A DNA stretch of 17,884 nucleotides from Lachnospiraceae bacterium (GTDB lineage Bacteria > Bacillota > Clostridia > Lachnospirales > Lachnospiraceae). Positions 1-7,024 of the stretch are shown one piece after another. Both the position numbers and the translations under genes were made by a program. The stretch covers positions 1-17,884 of the forward strand of contig JAFPYK010000225.1 of the NCBI GenBank assembly GCA_017412265.1, in the 5' to 3' direction. Numbering within the stretch: position 1 is the stretch's first letter; each line of letters opens with the position of its first letter. The notes below the pieces were generated by a model. That model ran no database searches, was not told the origin of the DNA, and saw only the letters and a program-made list of their open reading frames with translations.

Positions 1-33
1 CGGCCGGACGTGCTGCGGCCGGCGGGGAAGTGA
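1..33 (+). CDS. C-terminal tail of an upstream gene (partial, unidentified)
   Basis: The frame ending at the TGA at 31-33 is open to the left edge and reads RPDVLRPAGK. Its stop lies five bases before the nth start codon, which is the spacing seen elsewhere in this operon, so it is plausibly the end of the preceding operon gene. Ten residues are too few to identify a family, and chance openness in GC-rich DNA cannot be excluded. Confidence 0.35.
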   Translation, partial: RPDVLRPAGK

Positions 34-38
34 GAGCT

Positions 39-674
39 ATGGAGAAGAGTGAACTGGCTCTGGAGGTGATCCGGAGACTTGCGGAGGAATATCCGGACGC
101 GGACTGCACGCTGGATTACAACGAAGCGTGGAAGCTTCTGGTGAGTGTGCGGCTGGCCGCGCAGTGTACGGACGCGCGGGTCAATGTCGTGGTGCAGGAC
201 CTGTACGCGAAGTATCCGGACATGAACGCGCTGGCGGAGGCTTCGCCGGAGGAGATCGAGGAGATCGTCCACCCCTGCGGGCTCGGCCGGAGCAAGGCGA
301 GGGACATCCACGCCTGCATGAGGATGCTGCGCGATGAGTACGGCGGACGGGTGCCGGACACGATGGAGGAGCTGCTGAAGCTTCCCGGCGTGGGGCGCAA
401 GAGCGCCAACCTGGTCCTGGGGGACGTCTTCGGGAAGCCGGCGATTGTCACGGACACCCACTGCATCCGGCTCTGCAACCGGATCGGCCTGGTGCACGAG
501 GTCAAGGAGCCGAAGAAGGTGGAGATGGCCCTGTGGAAGATCGTGCCGCCGGAGGAGGGCAATGCGCTCTGCCACCGGTTCGTCCTGCACGGGCGAGAGG
601 TCTGCACGGCGCGGACGAAGCCTTATTGTGAGAAATGTGTGCTCGCGGAGATCTGCGAGAAGAACGGGATCTGA
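39..674 (+). CDS. nth: Endonuclease III, DNA glycosylase/AP lyase
   Basis: This is a base-excision repair enzyme that removes oxidised pyrimidines and cleaves the abasic site by beta-elimination. The 211-aa product has the usual length. The helix-hairpin-helix motif LPGVGRK is at residues 115-121, with K121 matching the catalytic Lys120 of E. coli Nth. D139 in the motif TDTH matches catalytic Asp138. Four C-terminal cysteines (C189, C197, C200, C206) should bind a [4Fe-4S] cluster. The first spacing is C-x7-C, whereas E. coli has C-x6-C. The ATG at 39 is chosen because GGGGAAG at 24-30 is a well-placed SD. A GTG at 30 in the same frame would lie on top of that SD. It is the first complete gene of the operon that continues to larC. 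Confidence 0.95.
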   Translation: MEKSELALEVIRRLAEEYPDADCTLDYNEAWKLLVSVRLAAQCTDARVNVVVQDLYAKYPDMNALAEASPEEIEEIVHPCGLGRSKARDIHACMRMLRDEYGGRVPDTMEELLKLPGVGRKSANLVLGDVFGKPAIVTDTHCIRLCNRIGLVHEVKEPKKVEMALWKIVPPEEGNALCHRFVLHGREVCTARTKPYCEKCVLAEICEKNGI

Positions 675-733
675 CGGATCCCGCGCTGCCCGGGAGGGCT
701 GCGGATAAATGAAAGGGAGAGAAGGAAACGAAT

Positions 734-1399
734 ATGGCTGAGAAGGAAGAAACTGTGATCATCGAAGAATCTTATACCCAGCAGGTGCAGAAGTCGATCA
801 AGCATTTTAAGATTACGCACTATCTGTCCGCGCTTTTGCTGGTGCTGGCAGGCATCGTGCTGGTGGCGCGGCCGGGGATGGCCCTGGAGACGGTCTGTGT
901 GATCCTCGGGGTGATGGTGATCGGCGCCGGGCTGTTCTACATTGTCTCGTTCTTTGTGAGAGGCAGGCTCTCCGCCGTGCTGGGGATGGACCTAGTGCTG
1001 GGCATTCTGATGGCAGGCGTCGGCATCCTGCTCCTGACGCACCCGAAGGCCGTCGTCTCGATCATTCCGGTGATCTTCGGCTGCGTGCTCTTTGTGAGTG
1101 CGCTGGTGAAGCTGCAGACAGCCATTGATATGAAGCGGCTGGGCGTGACCCGCTGGTGGATCACGATGGTATTTGCGCTTCTGACCGTGATGCTTGCCGT
1201 GGTTATGGTGGGCAAGCCGTTCGCCGCGATGCAGGTCCTGATGGTCTATGTGGGCATCTCCTTCATCGCGGACGGTGTGCTCACGCTCTTTAGCATGATC
1301 GCGCTCGGCGCGAACCTGCGCCGGGTCAAGCGGCTGGAGAATGGCGGGGCGAAGGAGACGGTCGACGCGGAAGCGGAAGAGAAGCCGCTGGAGTGGTGA
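734..1399 (+). CDS. DUF308 / HdeD-like membrane protein
   Basis: This 221-aa integral membrane protein has six hydrophobic segments in three pairs, at about residues 30-52, 54-77, 80-101, 106-128, 137-157 and 161-186. The N-terminus and the Glu/Ala/Lys-rich tail are charged. The repeated two-helix layout and length fit the DUF308 (HdeD) family. HdeD is linked to acid resistance in enterobacteria, but the biochemical role of the family is not established, so no function is assigned. AAGGAAA at 722-728 is the SD for the ATG at 734. Its TGA is followed four bases later by the Nudix start, so the two are probably co-transcribed. Confidence 0.85.
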   Translation: MAEKEETVIIEESYTQQVQKSIKHFKITHYLSALLLVLAGIVLVARPGMALETVCVILGVMVIGAGLFYIVSFFVRGRLSAVLGMDLVLGILMAGVGILLLTHPKAVVSIIPVIFGCVLFVSALVKLQTAIDMKRLGVTRWWITMVFALLTVMLAVVMVGKPFAAMQVLMVYVGISFIADGVLTLFSMIALGANLRRVKRLENGGAKETVDAEAEEKPLEW

Positions 1400-1403
1400 G
1401 ACG

Positions 1404-1943
1404 ATGAGTTATTGTGAAGTCTGCGGGCATGAGCTCGTCCTGCGGGAAAACGGGCTGGACGGGCCTGTGCCTTACTGTGAGGCCTGCGGGGCGTTCCGGT
1501 TCCGGCGCTACAACGTGGCGATGAGCACACTGGCCATGAACCGCGCGCTGGACCAGGTGATCCTGATCCAGCAGTACGGGCGCACGGACAATATCCTGGT
1601 GGCCGGCTATGTCAACCTGGGCGAGTCGCTGGAAGAGGGGGTCCGCCGGGAGGTTTCGGAGGAGCTGGGGCTTCGTGTGGTGAAGTGCCGGTACCTTCGC
1701 AGCAAATATTTTGAGAAGAGCAACACGCTGATGTGTAATTTCCTGTCGGTGGTGGACGATATGTCGCTGGACCACGTGAACGGGGAGATCGACCGGATCT
1801 CCTGGTTTACGCCGGAGGAGGCGCGGGCCTGCATCAAGCCCGGTTCGCTGGCGCAGGAATTCCTGAATAAGGGACTGGATGATCTGGAGAGCGGAAGGCT
1901 CGCAGACATCTTCCCCGGGGGAGAGTGCGATGTACCGGGATGA
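1404..1943 (+). CDS. Nudix hydrolase with N-terminal zinc ribbon (NudC-related)
   Basis: This 179-aa protein begins with a zinc ribbon (C4-x2-C7 and C25-x2-C28) followed by a Nudix fold. The Nudix box G-x5-E-x7-REVSEELGL is complete, which implies metal-dependent hydrolysis of a nucleoside diphosphate linked to another group. Zinc ribbon plus Nudix is the layout of NADH pyrophosphatase NudC. However, the NudC signature SQPWPFPxS after the box is not conserved: the matching stretch reads SKYFEKSNTLM. The substrate is therefore uncertain. The ATG at 1404 is preferred to upstream in-frame starts because it places the zinc ribbon at the N-terminus and follows the DUF308 stop directly. The gene overlaps larB by 14 bases, so the two are likely translationally coupled. 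Confidence 0.85.
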   Translation: MSYCEVCGHELVLRENGLDGPVPYCEACGAFRFRRYNVAMSTLAMNRALDQVILIQQYGRTDNILVAGYVNLGESLEEGVRREVSEELGLRVVKCRYLRSKYFEKSNTLMCNFLSVVDDMSLDHVNGEIDRISWFTPEEARACIKPGSLAQEFLNKGLDDLESGRLADIFPGGECDVPG

Positions 1944-2688
1944 GATTCTGAAACTGCTGGAGGATGTGCGCGACGGCGCGGTTGCGCCGGAGGAGGCGCT
2001 GACGAGCCTTAAGATGGCTCCTTTTGACGATCTGGGCTACGCGAAGGTGGATGTGCAGCGCGAGGTGCGCCAGGGGATCCCGGAGGTGATCTACGGGGCC
2101 GGCAAGACCACGGAGCAGATCCTGGGGATCGTCGCGTCGATGCGCGGGCGCGGCCGGGAGGACATCCTGATCACGAGGCTCTCGGCGGAGGCCGCGGAGG
2201 TGATCGCGCGTGAGATCCCGCTGGAGTATCACAAGGAGGCGCGCATCGGCATCGCCTGGCGCAGGGAGAAGGAGCTGACGGGCTGTGTCGTGGTCGCGTG
2301 CGGCGGGACGAGTGACATCCCGGTCTGCGAGGAGGCCGCGCTGACGGCGGAGCTCTTCGGCAACCGCGTGGTACGTCTCTACGACGTGGGCGTGTCCGGG
2401 CTGCACCGGCTGCTCTCGAACCTGGAGATCCTTGCGCATGCACGTGTCGTGGTCGCGGCGGCGGGCATGGAGGGAGCGCTGGCGAGCGTGATCGGCGGCC
2501 TGGTGGACTGCCCGGTGATCGCGGTGCCGACCAGTGTCGGCTACGGAGCGAATTTCCACGGGCTCTCGGCCCTGCTGTCGATGCTTAATTCCTGCGCGAG
2601 CGGGGTGAGCGTCGTCAATATTGACAACGGTTTCGGTGCCGGCTATCTGGCGGGCATGATCAACAAGATCGAAACTGCGAAGAACTGA
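1930..2688 (+). CDS. larB: LarB, nickel-pincer cofactor biosynthesis carboxylase/hydrolase
   Basis: LarB makes the first intermediate of the nickel-pincer nucleotide cofactor: it carboxylates the pyridinium ring of nicotinic acid adenine dinucleotide and hydrolyses the phosphoanhydride. The 252-aa product has the family length. The C-terminal two thirds is a PurE-like fold, with glycine-rich stretches ACGGTSD (124-130) and VPTSVGYGAN (199-208). C222 in the motif NSCASG sits where the cysteine of L. plantarum LarB (Cys221) forms a transient adduct. The start at 1930 follows the strong SD GGGGGAGAG at about 1917-1925 and lies inside the end of the Nudix gene. larC follows after 12 bases. I do not see larE or larA in the window. 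Confidence 0.92.
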   Translation: MYRDEILKLLEDVRDGAVAPEEALTSLKMAPFDDLGYAKVDVQREVRQGIPEVIYGAGKTTEQILGIVASMRGRGREDILITRLSAEAAEVIAREIPLEYHKEARIGIAWRREKELTGCVVVACGGTSDIPVCEEAALTAELFGNRVVRLYDVGVSGLHRLLSNLEILAHARVVVAAAGMEGALASVIGGLVDCPVIAVPTSVGYGANFHGLSALLSMLNSCASGVSVVNIDNGFGAGYLAGMINKIETAKN

Positions 2689-2700
2689 GATGGGGGAAAT

Positions 2701-4059
2701 ATGAAGACACTGTATCTGGAATGCGGAATGGGAGCGGCCGGCGACATGCTGTGCGCGGCGCTTCTGGACCTGCTGGAGGACAAGGAAGGCTTTGTCCGCG
2801 AGATGAACGGGCTGGGCATCGAGGGGCTCACGTATTCCTGCGAGCCGCGGGTGAAGATGGGTGTCACCGGCAATCATGTGACGGTGAAGATTCACGGCGA
2901 GGAGGAAGAGTGGGGCGAGCCGCATGAGCACAGCCATGAGCATGAACATGAGCACGATCACGATCATGAGCACGATCAAGAGCATGAACATGACCACGAG
3001 CATGAGCATCATCATGAGCATGACCACGATCATGAACATCATCATGAGCATGACCACGAGCATGAACATGACCATGAGCACGACCACGATCACGAGCATC
3101 ATCATCACCACAGCTCTGTGGCGGATATCCTCGGCAAGATCGATGAGCTCCCGCTGTCTGCTTCTGTGAAGGAGCATGCGAAGGCGGTTTACGGCCGGAT
3201 CGCGGAGGCGGAGAGTGCGGTGCACGGGCGTCCCGTGGACCAGATTCATTTCCACGAGGTGGGCACGATGGACGCGCTCGCGGACGTGACGGCCTTCTGC
3301 CTCCTGATGGAGAAGTTGGGCAATCCGAGGGTTGTCGTCTCTCCGATTCATGTGGGGAGCGGCCATGTGCACTGCGCGCACGGGATTCTGCCGGTGCCGG
3401 CGCCTGCTACGGCTTTCATCCTGAAGGGGGTTCCTTCGTATGGAGGCGAGGTGAAGGGCGAGCTCTGCACGCCGACCGGCGCCGCGCTGCTGACGCATTT
3501 TGCGGCGGAGTTCGGCGGGATGCCGGTGATGCGCACCGAGAAGATCGGCTGCGGGATGGGCAACCGCGATTTTGAGCGGCTCAACTGCGTGCGGGCTTTC
3601 TACGGAGAGTCCGGGGCAAATGCCGCGGAGGAGATCACGGAGCTTGCCTGCAATATTGATGATATGACCGGCGAGGAGCTGGGCGGCCTCTATGAGGTGC
3701 TGACCGAGGCGGGCGCTCTGGACGTGAGCCTGATCCCGGACCAGATGAAGAAGAACCGCCCGGGGCAGCTGCTGCTGTGCGTCGTTCGCCCGGAGCGGGC
3801 GGAGGAGCTGGCCGCCGCGATCTTAAAGCACACCTCCACAATCGGGGTGCGGCGCAAGGACTGCATGCGCTACGTGCTCGACCGTGAAGAAGGGACCGCA
3901 CAGACGAAGTACGGCCCGGTCCGCTACAAGAAGTCGTACGGCTTCGGGGCGGAGAAATACAAGCCCGAGTGGGACGATCTCGCGGCGATCCGCCGGGAGT
4001 GCGGCGTGAGCGCGGAGGAGATCCGGAGGGCATTTTACCAGAGCATTGAGAAGAAATGA
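2701..4059 (+). CDS. larC: LarC, nickel insertion enzyme (cyclometallase) with long His-rich tract
   Basis: LarC inserts nickel into the pincer cofactor in a CTP-dependent reaction. The 452-aa product starts with the typical YLECGMGAAGDML (5-17). It keeps the family motif IHFHEVGTMDALADV after the insert and the later CNIDDMTGEELG segment. Residues 75-137 are an uninterrupted metal-binding type tract of His alternating with Glu/Asp, containing 35 His in 63 residues. In L. plantarum the protein is encoded as larC1 and larC2 joined by a programmed frameshift; here one continuous frame encodes the whole protein. The SD GGGGGAAA precedes the ATG directly. A strong terminator follows 48 bases after the stop, so this is the last gene of the operon. 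Confidence 0.93.
   Translation: MKTLYLECGMGAAGDMLCAALLDLLEDKEGFVREMNGLGIEGLTYSCEPRVKMGVTGNHVTVKIHGEEEEWGEPHEHSHEHEHEHDHDHEHDQEHEHDHEHEHHHEHDHDHEHHHEHDHEHEHDHEHDHDHEHHHHHSSVADILGKIDELPLSASVKEHAKAVYGRIAEAESAVHGRPVDQIHFHEVGTMDALADVTAFCLLMEKLGNPRVVVSPIHVGSGHVHCAHGILPVPAPATAFILKGVPSYGGEVKGELCTPTGAALLTHFAAEFGGMPVMRTEKIGCGMGNRDFERLNCVRAFYGESGANAAEEITELACNIDDMTGEELGGLYEVLTEAGALDVSLIPDQMKKNRPGQLLLCVVRPERAEELAAAILKHTSTIGVRRKDCMRYVLDREEGTAQTKYGPVRYKKSYGFGAEKYKPEWDDLAAIRRECGVSAEEIRRAFYQSIEKK
2923..3111 (+). repeat. In-frame His/Asp/Glu codon repeat inside larC
   Basis: The stretch is built from CAT/CAC and GAG/GAA/GAT/GAC codons. It includes two adjacent 30-bp units, 3001-3030 and 3031-3060, that differ at only two positions, a sign of recent tandem duplication. 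The period is a multiple of three, so length changes would keep the frame. It encodes the histidine-rich tract of LarC and is also responsible for long artificial open frames on the opposite strand. Confidence 0.9.
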
Positions 4060-4106
4060 TGCATTTCCCCGCGGAGATGTGCCGATTTCTCAGGGATATT
4101 TCAGCG

Positions 4107-4142
4107 GGGAGCGCCATAGAGGGCGCTCCCTGTCTGTCTTTA
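4107..4142 (+). terminator. Factor-independent terminator after larC
   Basis: GGGAGCGCC (4107-4115) pairs perfectly with GGCGCTCCC (4122-4130) across a six-base loop. It is followed by the T-rich tail TGTCTGTCTTTAT. It separates the lar operon from the downstream potassium genes. Confidence 0.85.
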
Positions 4143-4188
4143 TAAGATTTTAATACCGGATGGCAAGTCCTAACACTCTCTTAAATCG

Positions 4189-4230
4189 GGATCCGCTATG
4201 ATAAAGTCAGAGGATCCGTATAAGGATCCG
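4189..4230 (+). promoter_or_regulatory. Putative ktrA promoter/leader with three GGATCCG copies
   Basis: GGATCCG occurs at 4189-4195, 4212-4218 and 4224-4230; the last two form a 12-bp direct repeat. TATGAT at 4197-4202 is a fair -10 box placed about 45 bases before the ktrA start, but no convincing -35 lies at the right distance. Each GGATCC is self-complementary, so the copies could pair in alternative ways in a leader RNA. Function is not shown. Confidence 0.35.
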
Positions 4231-4247
4231 GAGCGGAGGGACATGCC

Positions 4248-4895
4248 ATGAAATCTATTCTTCTGATCGGACTGGGGCGATTCGGCCGGGAGATCGCCAT
4301 ACAGCTGAATGAACTGGGCCACTCGGTCATGGCGGTGGACCGCGACGAGGAGCGTGTGAACGCGGTGCTGCCGGTGGTGACCGGCGCGCAGATCGGCGAC
4401 AGTACGAACCCGGCATTCCTGGAAGACCTGGGTGTTAATAATTTTGATGTCTGCATCGTTGCGATCGGTGACGATTTTAAGAGCTCTCTGGAGACGGCTT
4501 CGCTCCTCAAGGAGTTCGGCGGCAAGCTCGTCGTGGCGCGCGCCGAGTGCGACATGCAGGTGAAATTTCTCAAGAACAACGGTGCGGATGAGGTGATCTA
4601 TCCGGAGAAAGAGATGGCCCGCTGGGCAGCGGTGCGCTACAGCGCGGACCACATCCTGGACTACATCGCCCTGGACGATTCGCACGCGATTCTGGAGGTG
4701 CCCGTGCCGGCGATGTGGACCGGCAAGAGCATCGGACAGATCGATATCCGCCGCCGCTATAACGTCACGATTATGGCGGTGAAGCGAAATGGCAGACTGC
4801 ATATGAGCATTACGCCGGAGACGGTCCTGACCGAGGACATGAGCATCCTCGTGACGGGCGAATACCGGGCACTGGCGAAATGCTTCCGGATCTGA
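4248..4895 (+). CDS. KtrA/TrkA-family RCK subunit of a potassium transporter
   Basis: This 215-aa cytosolic regulatory protein gates a Trk/Ktr-type potassium channel subunit. Residues 1-130 form the RCK_N nucleotide-binding domain, with GLGRFG at 8-13 and the acidic D31 after the second strand. Residues 135-215 form an RCK_C domain. In S. aureus KtrA the RCK_C domain binds c-di-AMP. The gene resembles KtrA more than the double-length E. coli TrkA. The SD region GGAGCGGAGGGA at about 4230-4241 serves the ATG. No ktrB/trkH pore gene is adjacent on either side, so the partner must be encoded elsewhere. Its stop overlaps the SD hairpin of the next small gene. Confidence 0.9.
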   Translation: MKSILLIGLGRFGREIAIQLNELGHSVMAVDRDEERVNAVLPVVTGAQIGDSTNPAFLEDLGVNNFDVCIVAIGDDFKSSLETASLLKEFGGKLVVARAECDMQVKFLKNNGADEVIYPEKEMARWAAVRYSADHILDYIALDDSHAILEVPVPAMWTGKSIGQIDIRRRYNVTIMAVKRNGRLHMSITPETVLTEDMSILVTGEYRALAKCFRI

Positions 4896-4908
4896 GGAGG
4901 TGATCCTC
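4894..4908 (+). promoter_or_regulatory. SD-containing hairpin between ktrA stop and small ORF start
   Basis: AGGAGGTGATC at 4895-4905 is an 11-base perfect match to the complement of the 16S rRNA 3' end. It lies in a potential hairpin, GAGGA (4894-4898), loop GGTGA, TCCTC (4904-4908), whose 3' arm touches the next ATG at 4909. The ktrA TGA (4893-4895) overlaps the 5' arm. A ribosome finishing ktrA would open the stem, which suggests translational coupling. Confidence 0.55.
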
Positions 4909-5028
4909 ATGGCCGGCATTCTGGCATTGATCGGGGTGGTCGCCCTGGGGATCGGCGGCTATTTTCTGATGAGAAAGGTTGATCTCTGGATTCATGATGT
5001 AGAAAAGGACCGGCTGCTTGATAACTGA
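4909..5028 (+). CDS. Small single-pass membrane protein, 39 aa, between ktrA and kdpD-like gene
   Basis: The ATG at 4909 follows a perfect AGGAGGTGATC SD with eight bases between GGAGG and the start. The frame ends at the TGA at 5026-5028. Residues 3-21 form one hydrophobic helix rich in Gly/Ala/Ile/Val. It is followed by a basic then acidic amphipathic tail (MRKVDLWIHDVEKDRLLDN), so the C-terminus probably faces the cytosol. The gene fits exactly between ktrA and the kinase and shares their operon. I do not recognise the family. KdpF, the small Kdp subunit, was considered, but its typical C-terminus is not seen. By position it could modulate a potassium transporter or the kinase; this is inference. 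Confidence 0.7.
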   Translation: MAGILALIGVVALGIGGYFLMRKVDLWIHDVEKDRLLDN

Positions 5029-5053
5029 GCAGGGCCGGGGAAGGGAGGCGCGC

Positions 5054-7024
5054 ATGGCTCAGACAGAGAGAAGGGAACATATTCTGGCCTGCATCTCGTC
5101 CTCTCCTTCCAATGCGAAGATCATCCGGACGGCCGCGACGATGGCCGGCGCGTTCGGGGGTACATTTACCGCGCTTTACGTGCGGACACCTGCTTCGGAG
5201 ATGATGAAGGAGGAGGACCGCAGGCGGCTGCAGGCCAATATCCGGCTCGCGGAGGAGCTCGGGGCCGAGATCACGACGGTGACCGGCACGAATGTGCCTC
5301 TGCAGATCGCGGAGTTCGCGCGGGTCTCCGGAACGACGAAGATCGTGATCGGGCGGCGAAGCGTGGCGCGGCGCATCCTGCGCGGCAAGCCGACATTGAC
5401 GGATGAGCTGATCGCGCAGGTGCCGAACCTGGAGATTCATATTATCCCGGACCCGGAGAATGAGGGGCGCAGGCATCGGCGTCTGCCGAGGCTTCCGCAG
5501 CCCATCAGCCTGACCGGCCGGGACCTGCTGATAACAATTCTGTGCCTGGGAGGGGTGACGCTTCTGGGCCTGCTTCTGCTTCGGTTCGGACTGACAGAGG
5601 CGAATATCCTGCCGATCTATATCCTGGGCGTGCTTCTGACGTCCCTGTTCACGGAGGGATATGCCTGCAGCGTGATCGCCTCGCTTCTGAGCGTCGTGCT
5701 GTTCAACTATTTCTTCACCGAGCCGAAGTTCACGTTCCATGCCTATGAGCCCGGGTATCCGGTGACGTTCCTGATCCTCCTGACGGTCTCCGTGATCACG
5801 GGCACATTGGCCGCGAAGCTGAAGGATCACGCGGCGATGACCGCGCAGGCCGCCTATCGGACAAATGTACTGTTTGACACCGATCAGATGCTTCTGCAGG
5901 CGGGCGACGACGCGGACATCCTTCGGATCACGGCCGAACAGCTGATGAAGCTGCTGAAGAGGGACATCGTGGTGTACCCGGAGGAGCGCGGGGCGCTCGG
6001 AGAGTGCTACGTGGTGCCTGCGGGGGAGGATGCTCCGGCGGAGAAGTACCGGAGCGCGGAGGAGACGGAGACCGCAAGGCTTGCCTGGGAGCAGAAGAGC
6101 CGGACCGGGGCCTACACGAAGACCCGGCCGAAGGCGGTGTGCCAGTACCTGCCGATCCGGATTCACGGCCAGGCCTTCGGCGTGGTCGGATTCGCCGCGG
6201 ACAAGCATGAGCCGGACGCGCTGGAGAACAGTGTGGTGCTCTCGATGCTCGGCGAGTGCGCGCTGGCGATGGAGAACCGCCGCAACGCCATGGACAAGGA
6301 AAATGCGGCGCTGATGGCGAAGAATGAGCAGATGCGGGCGAATTTCCTCCGCGCGGTCTCGCACGACCTGCGCACGCCGCTGACCTCGATTTCGGGCAAC
6401 GCGGGCAATCTTCTGGGCAATTACGAGAAGATGGAGCAGGGGACACGGATCCAGGCAGTGACGGATATCTATGAGGACGCGCAGTGGCTCACGCAGCTGG
6501 TGGAGAATCTCCTGTCCGTGAGCCGCATCGAGGACGGGAAGCTGCCCATCCGGCGGGAGGCGCAGCTGGCCGCGGACGTCGTGGCGGAGGCGCTGGCGCA
6601 CGTCAGCCCGGAGGCCGACCGGCACCGGATCCGCACCGAGTTCGAGGATGAGTTCCTGCTGGCGCGCATGGACGCGCGCCTGATTATGCAGGTGATCGTG
6701 AATCTGGTGAATAATGCCGCGGTCTATACCCCGGAGGGATCCGAGATCGTGGTTTCGGTGCGAAAGAGAGAGGACGAAGTGGTATTCGCCGTGGAGGATA
6801 ACGGTCCGGGTATCCCTGCAGAACTGAGAGACCAGGTCTTCGAGATGTTCTACACCGGACAGAAGGCAGAGGGGGCCAGACGCCGCGGACTGGGGCTCGG
6901 GCTTGCCCTCTGCCGGAGTATCCTGCACGCGCATGACAGCGAGATCCTGCTGGAGTCGCTGGAGCCGCACGGGTGCCGGTTCTCATTTGCACTGCCCAGA
7001 GAAGAGGTGAAGATGGATGAATAA
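5054..7024 (+). CDS. Short-form KdpD-like sensor histidine kinase (USP-DUF4118-GAF-HisKA-HATPase)
   Basis: This 656-aa membrane histidine kinase is related to KdpD but lacks the roughly 200-residue N-terminal KdpD domain with its Walker motifs. Classical KdpD proteins approach 900 aa. Domain order: universal stress protein domain about 9-136, four membrane segments of the DUF4118 type about 155-260, a GAF-like region about 275-412, HisKA with phosphoacceptor H437 in VSHDLRTPL, and HATPase_c about 545-655 with N box, DNGPGIP and GLGLGLALC. The USP domain contains S15-x-S17, 20 residues, then F38-T-A-L-Y42. This fits the c-di-AMP-binding motif SxS-x20-FTAxY reported for S. aureus KdpD. The ATG at 5054 has the SD AAGGGAGG (5041-5048); the in-frame TTG at 5018 lies inside the preceding gene. 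The stop overlaps the regulator by eight bases. Confidence 0.9.
   Translation: MAQTERREHILACISSSPSNAKIIRTAATMAGAFGGTFTALYVRTPASEMMKEEDRRRLQANIRLAEELGAEITTVTGTNVPLQIAEFARVSGTTKIVIGRRSVARRILRGKPTLTDELIAQVPNLEIHIIPDPENEGRRHRRLPRLPQPISLTGRDLLITILCLGGVTLLGLLLLRFGLTEANILPIYILGVLLTSLFTEGYACSVIASLLSVVLFNYFFTEPKFTFHAYEPGYPVTFLILLTVSVITGTLAAKLKDHAAMTAQAAYRTNVLFDTDQMLLQAGDDADILRITAEQLMKLLKRDIVVYPEERGALGECYVVPAGEDAPAEKYRSAEETETARLAWEQKSRTGAYTKTRPKAVCQYLPIRIHGQAFGVVGFAADKHEPDALENSVVLSMLGECALAMENRRNAMDKENAALMAKNEQMRANFLRAVSHDLRTPLTSISGNAGNLLGNYEKMEQGTRIQAVTDIYEDAQWLTQLVENLLSVSRIEDGKLPIRREAQLAADVVAEALAHVSPEADRHRIRTEFEDEFLLARMDARLIMQVIVNLVNNAAVYTPEGSEIVVSVRKREDEVVFAVEDNGPGIPAELRDQVFEMFYTGQKAEGARRRGLGLGLALCRSILHAHDSEILLESLEPHGCRFSFALPREEVKMDE

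Noticed and set aside
2923..3111. CRISPR array or noncoding satellite
   Set aside because: The repeat is in frame inside larC, has no spacers, and encodes a sensible His/Glu/Asp tract.
1834..3498. 554-aa minus-strand open frame with a Met/Val-rich stretch
   Set aside because: It is the antisense shadow of larB and larC; the Met/Val run is the complement of the His/Asp codon repeat. There is no SD and no recognisable domain.
2701..4059. Programmed frameshift in larC as in L. plantarum
   Set aside because: A single uninterrupted frame encodes both halves of LarC, so no recoding is needed.
4143..4247. c-di-AMP (ydaO) riboswitch before ktrA
   Set aside because: The leader is short and I could not find the conserved core of that riboswitch.
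4909..5028. KdpF subunit
   Set aside because: Size and single helix fit, but the usual KdpF C-terminal pattern and a neighbouring kdpA are missing.
4907..6970. 687-aa minus-strand open frame opposite the kinase gene
   Set aside because: A by-product of GC-rich codon use in the well-supported KdpD-like gene; its Arg/His/Leu/Gln-rich composition is typical of shadows.
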